From NCBI GenBank assembly GCA_009602735.1, contig WELA01007917.1, positions 29,579 to 92,075 of the forward strand: a stretch of DNA of 62,497 bases, written 5' to 3'. Below are positions 57,011 to 62,497 of this stretch, in pieces. Position 1 is the stretch's first letter. Every line of letters begins with the position of its first letter. The notes below the pieces were generated by a model. That model worked only from the letters and a program-made list of their open reading frames with translations, ran no database searches and had not been told where the DNA came from. The position numbers were made by a program, and so were the translations under genes. This stretch comes from Mesotaenium endlicherianum (taxonomy: Eukaryota; Streptophyta; Zygnematophyceae; Zygnematales; Mesotaeniaceae).

Positions 57011-60000
57011 AATTTGCCATTTACTACAAAATTCTGCATGAAATTTCGAATTAATTTGCCAGGCATAACATCAAAAAGTTTCTTGGAACTATTTTAGAGA
57101 TTTCACTATAGTGGAGGCTTTAACGCAAGCCTCCGTTGGTGATTAGATGTGTTGTAGCTTTTCACATGCTTATAACAACTTTTGCCATACAAATCCATGA
57201 ATACAAGACAATTCTTGCTAGGTTTTGACATTGTTGGTCCCGCTATGACCCATTTGATAACTTGCAATCATTTCACCACAAATTGGGACTTTACGCCTTG
57301 CTATTTTTAGCATCAAGAGCAAGTGCTACGATCATTGCATATTTTGCCGGAAACCATTTTGTGCCGTGAGAAAGTAGAGGGCAAATTGAGCCCTCAACTT
57401 AATATAAGTGCATGACTCCACCAATTGTGGTTTTAAGAGTGTGTCCTTATAGATGGGTAGTTTGGGTTGGCGGTTCGGGTTGAGTTAGGTAGCCAAGAGA
57501 GAAATGATCAACTTTCACCATGCAACTCTCCTCAAAATATAAAGTAGTGGGAAAAAAGAGCACGATGAGTATGGAGAATGTTATTGATTGTACACAAACA
57601 CTGGGGCATTGTTAGAAGGGAGTATTAATATGAAATAAGTAAATTGTAACAAGTAAAAATTGTACATTTTCTAGTTTGGTGCCCCCAGCCTGAGGTTTAG
57701 AGAGCACTTCCCAAGCATTTGCAAGTATTTTGTTGAGAAGCCCACAAATATTTGGATTGCATCAATACACCATTATTAAAGTGGTCATTTTTTATGTACG
57801 TCGTAATTTGTCACATTTGAAGATATTTTTTACGAATCTTGCATGATCAAAACCTTGCCCCTAGGCCTGAGGGGTGCTTGTCGTGACAAATTTGGAGGTA
57901 GGCCACGAGAGTTTTAAAAATTGTATGCAAAACTATGACGGCATGGCAGTTGTTTTAACTCAACGTGACCTACAAAATAGGTGGGACATAGCTGCAACAC
58001 AATATAATGATGCTATTAGTCATTGCCCAAGGGTTGGATGCGCAAATTCCAATATAGAATGCAACCACTCCAAACTTTCAACGCGTACACCTTGTGTAGT
58101 ATCAATCCTAATCAATAGTCGTTAAGAGTTTGGATTTATGCTTCGTATATTTGGGTGCCCATTGTGCTCGATATTTGCTCACACCAATCGAGAGAGACTT
58201 GTTCACGCTAATAATTAAAAGACTACACTACAACTTTGACACTTCTCTCATGTTCTTATGTTCTTAAATACATTTGAGACTTAATACGTTCATTACAATC
58301 TCAGCATTACCAATACACACACCAAATTTACATACTCCGTAGCGATTTCGCTCGAATCCTTTTTTTTTGATGAAATTGGACCAAAAGAATTACCTTGCAA
58401 TCAAGGATTGGCTAATGAGACAATTTTAAAATTGATGAATGGGCACGGAAGGGTTGTATCCGGTGCTTGGAAAGTCTTTCTATAATATGATCAATAATTT
58501 GAGGCAACAGAATTTGGAGGTATAAGACATACATTAAGTTTCCATGTTAGAGGTGGATACGATTACTCAAATTTTGAATTAAAAATTTAAAAAGAAGAGT
58601 GAGATCACGTACTTACCAACTCTACGCAAATTTGTACGGCACGAAAGCTTTTAAATGCATTCTAAACGATTTAACGAAGAACGCAGCATGATTTGTAATT
58701 AAGAAATCAAGTTTCGAATGAAAAGTCATGAGCCAAATAACTCCATTTGACCATTTTTTTTGATGATTTGTTGCATTGCACCCACATTGTAATATCAACC
58801 AAAGTGGACTATCCTGGGGCCAATCAGCTCGGGCATTCTCAATCCTAATCAACAATTGTCGTGGGTCAATGTTATGTCTCGCATAGCCTCAATCCTAGTA
58901 GTATTTGTTGTGCATCCGTTCCCGCTTGAAAGCAAGGGAGCAAGGGAGCAAGGGAGTACCTCGGGACCATTTCAGCATGACCTATGTCAACTTTGATAAG
59001 TAACGTGCAACCCTGTGCTTGATAGTAGCTTCATACTTGCCCAGTCAACATGGATCGTCTCAACCCTAGTTTGTATTGTCGTGAGTTTGTTCTCTCTTGT
59101 TGCGCTTTATACTAGCCTTACTCTATTTTTCTATCTTAATTTCTCTTATTAAATATTTCTCTTTGTAATGGTCAAATTCCAAAATCTTTGATAAAACGTC
59201 GTTGCAAACACTTTTCTCTCTATGAGGCCAAGAATTCAAACGCAATGTAATCACTTTTTATATTTCAGAGGTGTGTACATACTTTGAATACCTAGTTACG
59301 GGATACTCGCGTATTGGTTTGTGAGCGACGTAAAACACCACGTATTTCGACGTATTTTCAAATACTCAAAAAAAGGCGTCCCGAAAAGGTAAATATGAAC
59401 CTTTGGCGGTTTGAAAATGTTACAATATTCTTTTCACTTTCACCACCTTCGTAACATGACATATTGAGTCCTTTACCATTTGCGACCTATCGCGCTCAAA
59501 GGTTCTAAGCAATTTGAAAGTTATAAGTTCTGCAATTTTTTCCAAAAATCTTGGAAAAACGTGATACACACTTATATCCATTTTTCACACGTATTTTTGC
59601 AATACGTATTCGTTTTACGTATACTTCAAATATGTATTCCATAATTAGGCTTGAATGTAAAATGAAGATGACAAGGGTTCAATATTGATCAATTTAGTTA
59701 ATTCCAGTTTTAAAATAAATTGTATTGTAGAGTAGTATATCCATAACCGAATCTCAACCAAAGTAAATAACTCCCTCGGGCCTGGTTAGCGGGCGAGCAG
59801 CATCAACCCCAATCAATGTCCACAAGAGCATTGTATGTCTCCCTTGGGCTCGATAAAAACAGGCAGCATCAACCCCCATCACTATAATGGTCACGAGTGC
59901 ACATGCACTGTGCGCGGGGCAAGAGACTGACATATGAAGTTGACGATGGGGGTACATTTTTGTATACTATTCAACATTTTGCGCCTGCATATCAAAGTTG

Positions 60001-60480
60001 GCACTCGCAAGTAAAAGCTTTTGAATTCACTTGCAACATATTTTCATACGCCTCATTTTCGTACTTTGTTTCTACATTTTCATATGTCAACACGCTTCTT
60101 GTAGCACTTCATCATATAAAAAAAGGTCAAGTGAGCAAGTCGCAATAAGGCGTTAAAGAGGGGCAAATTATGTGGTAAAAACTTAAAAGCATCTAAATTG
60201 GACTTTGTGCAATTCTCTTCAAAGCTCGGATAACTCCAACCACGCATGCAAAGTTACACTTTAATGGGATAAAAGCTGATGACTTTATAAAGAATTTAAG
60301 ATTGAAAAATCCAATCTTATTGACAACTTTCATGAAATTTATTCAAATGACTCCATGTAACGATTTTAAAATTTGCCAAATTGATCCAAAAATCTAATGA
60401 ACAAATCAAAAAGAGGAAATCAAGCCATTTTAATAAAAATCTCTGATTTGGCGCCTAAAAAATAGTCAACTATTCCAAAA
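57011..60480. other. AT-rich block without a recognisable gene
   Basis: Only short frames. Similar in composition to 7.4-9.9 kb and 32-36.5 kb. A weak resemblance to the end of hAT transposases near 58,130-58,260 was noted and not accepted. Confidence 0.45.
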
Positions 60481-60497
60481 AGGGCCCTTTAATATGT

Positions 60498-60797
60498 GTG
60501 GGGTTGCTTATTTTCTTTCTAGTGCAACAGGAGAGGATGAAGACCCTTCATGTGTGGCATCTTTACTTGCTGGAGAAGCAAGTAGCGATGAGTAGCGATG
60601 AGCTTGCACAGCTCCCACTATTTCACAGTGAGGTCTGGAAGGAGCTGTCAACAATGAATTTGTTGAGGAAAGGCATGCGTCTGGAGAGATTGTCACAAAA
60701 AGAGAAGGATATGGTGAGCTATTGGGCTGAGAGGTTCATATGGTGGAGCGACTATCAGATCTTAATGCTGCCAATCGCGCGTGCGGGTCAAATCTAA
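60498..60797 (+). CDS. Hypothetical frame, possibly an exon
   Basis: About 90 codons of natural-looking composition (from LVQQERMKTLHVWHLYLLEK to a stop after LPIARAGQI), directly preceded by a pyrimidine stretch and splice-acceptor-like TTTCTAG and CAACAG. An in-frame direct repeat TAGCGATGAG occurs twice. No domain recognised, and it stands between AT-rich DNA and 800 bp of nothing. It could be an orphan exon, a mobile-element fragment or chance. Confidence 0.25.
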   Translation: MGLLIFFLVQQERMKTLHVWHLYLLEKQVAMSSDELAQLPLFHSEVWKELSTMNLLRKGMRLERLSQKEKDMVSYWAERFIWWSDYQILMLPIARAGQI

Positions 60798-61618
60798 ACG
60801 TGACAACACTCCACATCCCAAGTGAGATGCTCAAGTGTCAATTGACTAGCAACTAAGAGTAGCGCTGATTATTAGCATCTATAATTTTGAAAATATTTCG
60901 CAGCTCCCGAAAGAGTGAAGATTCTCAGGTCAGCGTTTCTTAGAACTTAAAAGCTTTGCTTACCTCACATTGTTGCTGGTATATTTTAAGTAACTCCATA
61001 TTGCTCCCGGCTAGGCCAAGTTGGGCAACAACTTGCCTGCTTAAAGAAGTAGTAAGCAAATTTGGTATAATGCTAGCTCTATTGCTTTGAAAAGGTTTTA
61101 CTGATGATGCTCAAGACAAGTGCATGAATGTTGATGTTGGCAACATTGTGTGAGATGCATAACTTTTTTAGGCGATGGTAGTCATGGCCCTAGGCAGAGA
61201 GATAGGCTGCTAGTTGATGTGAATGGGCAGTTGAGAACCGACATTTTTTAGTGAAGGCTGGTGTGCTGCGTGTGAGACTTAACTGGTTGATTGTCAGCAG
61301 GCAGGGCGCGTGCGACTGGGTCCGATGCGCGTAGGCATAAAAGCTTGCGCTTGTAACCGTACAGAGCAGTACAGAGGCCTTTTTATTGCCACTAAATAAG
61401 TTGATCAACTGTGCGCAAGTTAGAGGGCTATCTGTGGCCTGGTCTCAAGTCTAAATTTGGAGTGTCCAGAAGTGGGAGCAAAGAGTTGAAAAGACAAGCT
61501 TCTCGATCCGTGTTTACTTGTAGCAAGCGCTAATATCTTGGAAACGACGTGCAAATATAGGATAACATTTGCATCCATTTATGCAAACGTGCTGAGGTAT
61601 ACGAAGGTAGGAAGCAGA
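60798..61618. other. No gene seen
   Basis: No coding frame or repeat of note; includes the putative promoter of the gene beginning at 61,619. Confidence 0.4.
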
Positions 61619-62497
61619 ATGGCGTCAGATGATGATGATCAGGAACTTGTGAGTGCTCACATAGGTTAAAATGACTGCATATTGTATCAGACGTCTTGCT
61701 GAAATTTTGAGCTGGAGCATTTTGCCGACGAACATACTCCATACAACGTGGAGGATGTTAGGTCCTTCGCAATTGTCCTTTGGTCGCTGATTCCGTTGTA
61801 AAACTGTTGGCAGGCTGATTTGAGGGCGAGAGCGCGGGCTAGGAGCGAGCAACAAGGACAAGCTTCGCAGCAAAGAGGTGATAAGTTTGTCTTCCTCTAC
61901 TTACTTTCCTGTTGTTCAGAGGATTGCGAGCTGAACGTGGATTCACATCCAAACTCTACGATCCCTCTTGAGGTCAAGCTGTCGACAGACAGTGTGCACT
62001 TCACAGCAGCTCCTCCACATACTGGTATGTACATGGATAAAAGAGGTCCAGAAGGGCATTGTGTTGTACTATATTGTGCATCAGGACGGTCGGTTGCAGT
62101 AATTGGTCAATACAAACTGCAACAATGCCAAAAGCAGGTGTTTATTTGAGGAATCTTCAATCCGTTCACACTCTAGAAGCTGGGTTGTCATTCACGCTAT
62201 TGTTCACCTCACCTATTCTGTCTCTAAGCATTCAAGACCTTATATGAGTGAGAAAAGGCTTTTCTGCTCGCACCCCTCTGCTACAAGCACTCTCCTGAAA
62301 GCACGTGCTGCCACCTGGCATGGAAGGGAGTGTGCTGGGCAGCTTGCATGAGCTTCAGGCAAGTGATACAGCAGATATCTAGGAGGACAATCTATTTGCT
62401 GATAGATATTATGGGGAGTAAGATGACTAGGACTGCTGGTTGGGAGGGGAAGACTTGACGTGAAGGGCGTTGGGGGAGGGGGGAGGGGGCTCACGCT
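61619..62497 (+). CDS. 5' exons of an unrecognised gene (runs off the window)
   Basis: Three exons with good GT-AG borders and matching phases: 61,619-61,648 (MASDDDDQEL, donor GTGAGT), 61,814-61,877 (ADLRARARARSEQQGQASQQ), 61,920-62,024 (EDCELNVDSHPNSTIPLEV, then KLSTDSVHFTAAPPHT, donor GTATGT). The joined frame continues in phase 1; the next exon was not found and may lie beyond 62,497. The second exon is a basic helix. I do not recognise the family. Confidence 0.5.

Noticed and set aside
58130..58260. hAT transposase C-terminus
   Set aside because: A few residues (SIFAHTNRER, KRLHYN) recall the dimerisation end, but they need two frames and no other part of the gene is present.
1..62497. 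tRNA and rRNA genes
   Set aside because: I looked for tRNA arm patterns (GTTCGANNC with paired acceptor stems) and conserved rRNA blocks and found none I could support; the only tRNA-related sequences are the primer-binding sites.

Overview
The window is nuclear DNA from a green-lineage (streptophyte) eukaryote. The evidence is a chloroplast-targeted thylakoid-lumen protein gene with a twin-arginine signal, an AINTEGUMENTA/PLETHORA-type double-AP2 transcription factor with the plant-specific 9-nt microexon, GT-AG introns throughout, and plant-type chromoviral retrotransposons. A charophycean alga such as Chara fits the mix of retroelements, microsatellites and AT-rich blocks, but that identification is inference; no rRNA or organelle marker is present.

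Layout. 1-26,100 is a nest of mobile elements. Four LTRs of one chromovirus family lie at 1,162-1,901, 11,853-12,572, 14,349-15,069 and 22,425-23,144. One copy (14,349-23,144) has intact gag, pol and a third ORF. Two other copies are partial. Between the first two LTRs, on the minus strand, is a decayed retroelement (1,902-about 6,080) with gag, a retropepsin and a C5-cytosine DNA methyltransferase with most of its motifs. To the right of the intact element lie a truncated piggyBac transposase (minus) and the end of a third LTR element whose integrase runs into a PHD-type zinc finger. Thus three retroelements within 26 kb each carry a different chromatin or DNA-modification module: chromodomain, DNA methyltransferase, PHD finger.

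28,071-31,207 is a four-exon MPH2/TL16.5-like gene. 31.2-37.7 kb is repeat-rich and includes a long degenerate inverted repeat (about 32.5-36.5 kb). 37,744-38,549 is a two-exon gene for a small secreted cysteine-rich protein. An 835-base assembly gap follows. 40,163-43,375 (minus) is a four-exon gluconokinase with a long Gly/Pro-rich insertion. 45,319-55,083 (minus) is a 13-exon ANT/PLT-like gene encoding about 1,064 residues. 55.1-61.6 kb holds no gene I can defend, and the 5' exons of an unrecognised gene begin at 61,619.

The best candidates for something new are the methyltransferase-bearing retroelement, the third ORF of the chromovirus with its branch-point/acceptor signals, and the textbook -1 frameshift signal (slippery heptamer, 7-nt spacer, 10-bp hairpin) joining gag and pol. 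Exon boundaries were worked out by hand from splice consensus and reading phase, so coordinates may be off by a base or two.
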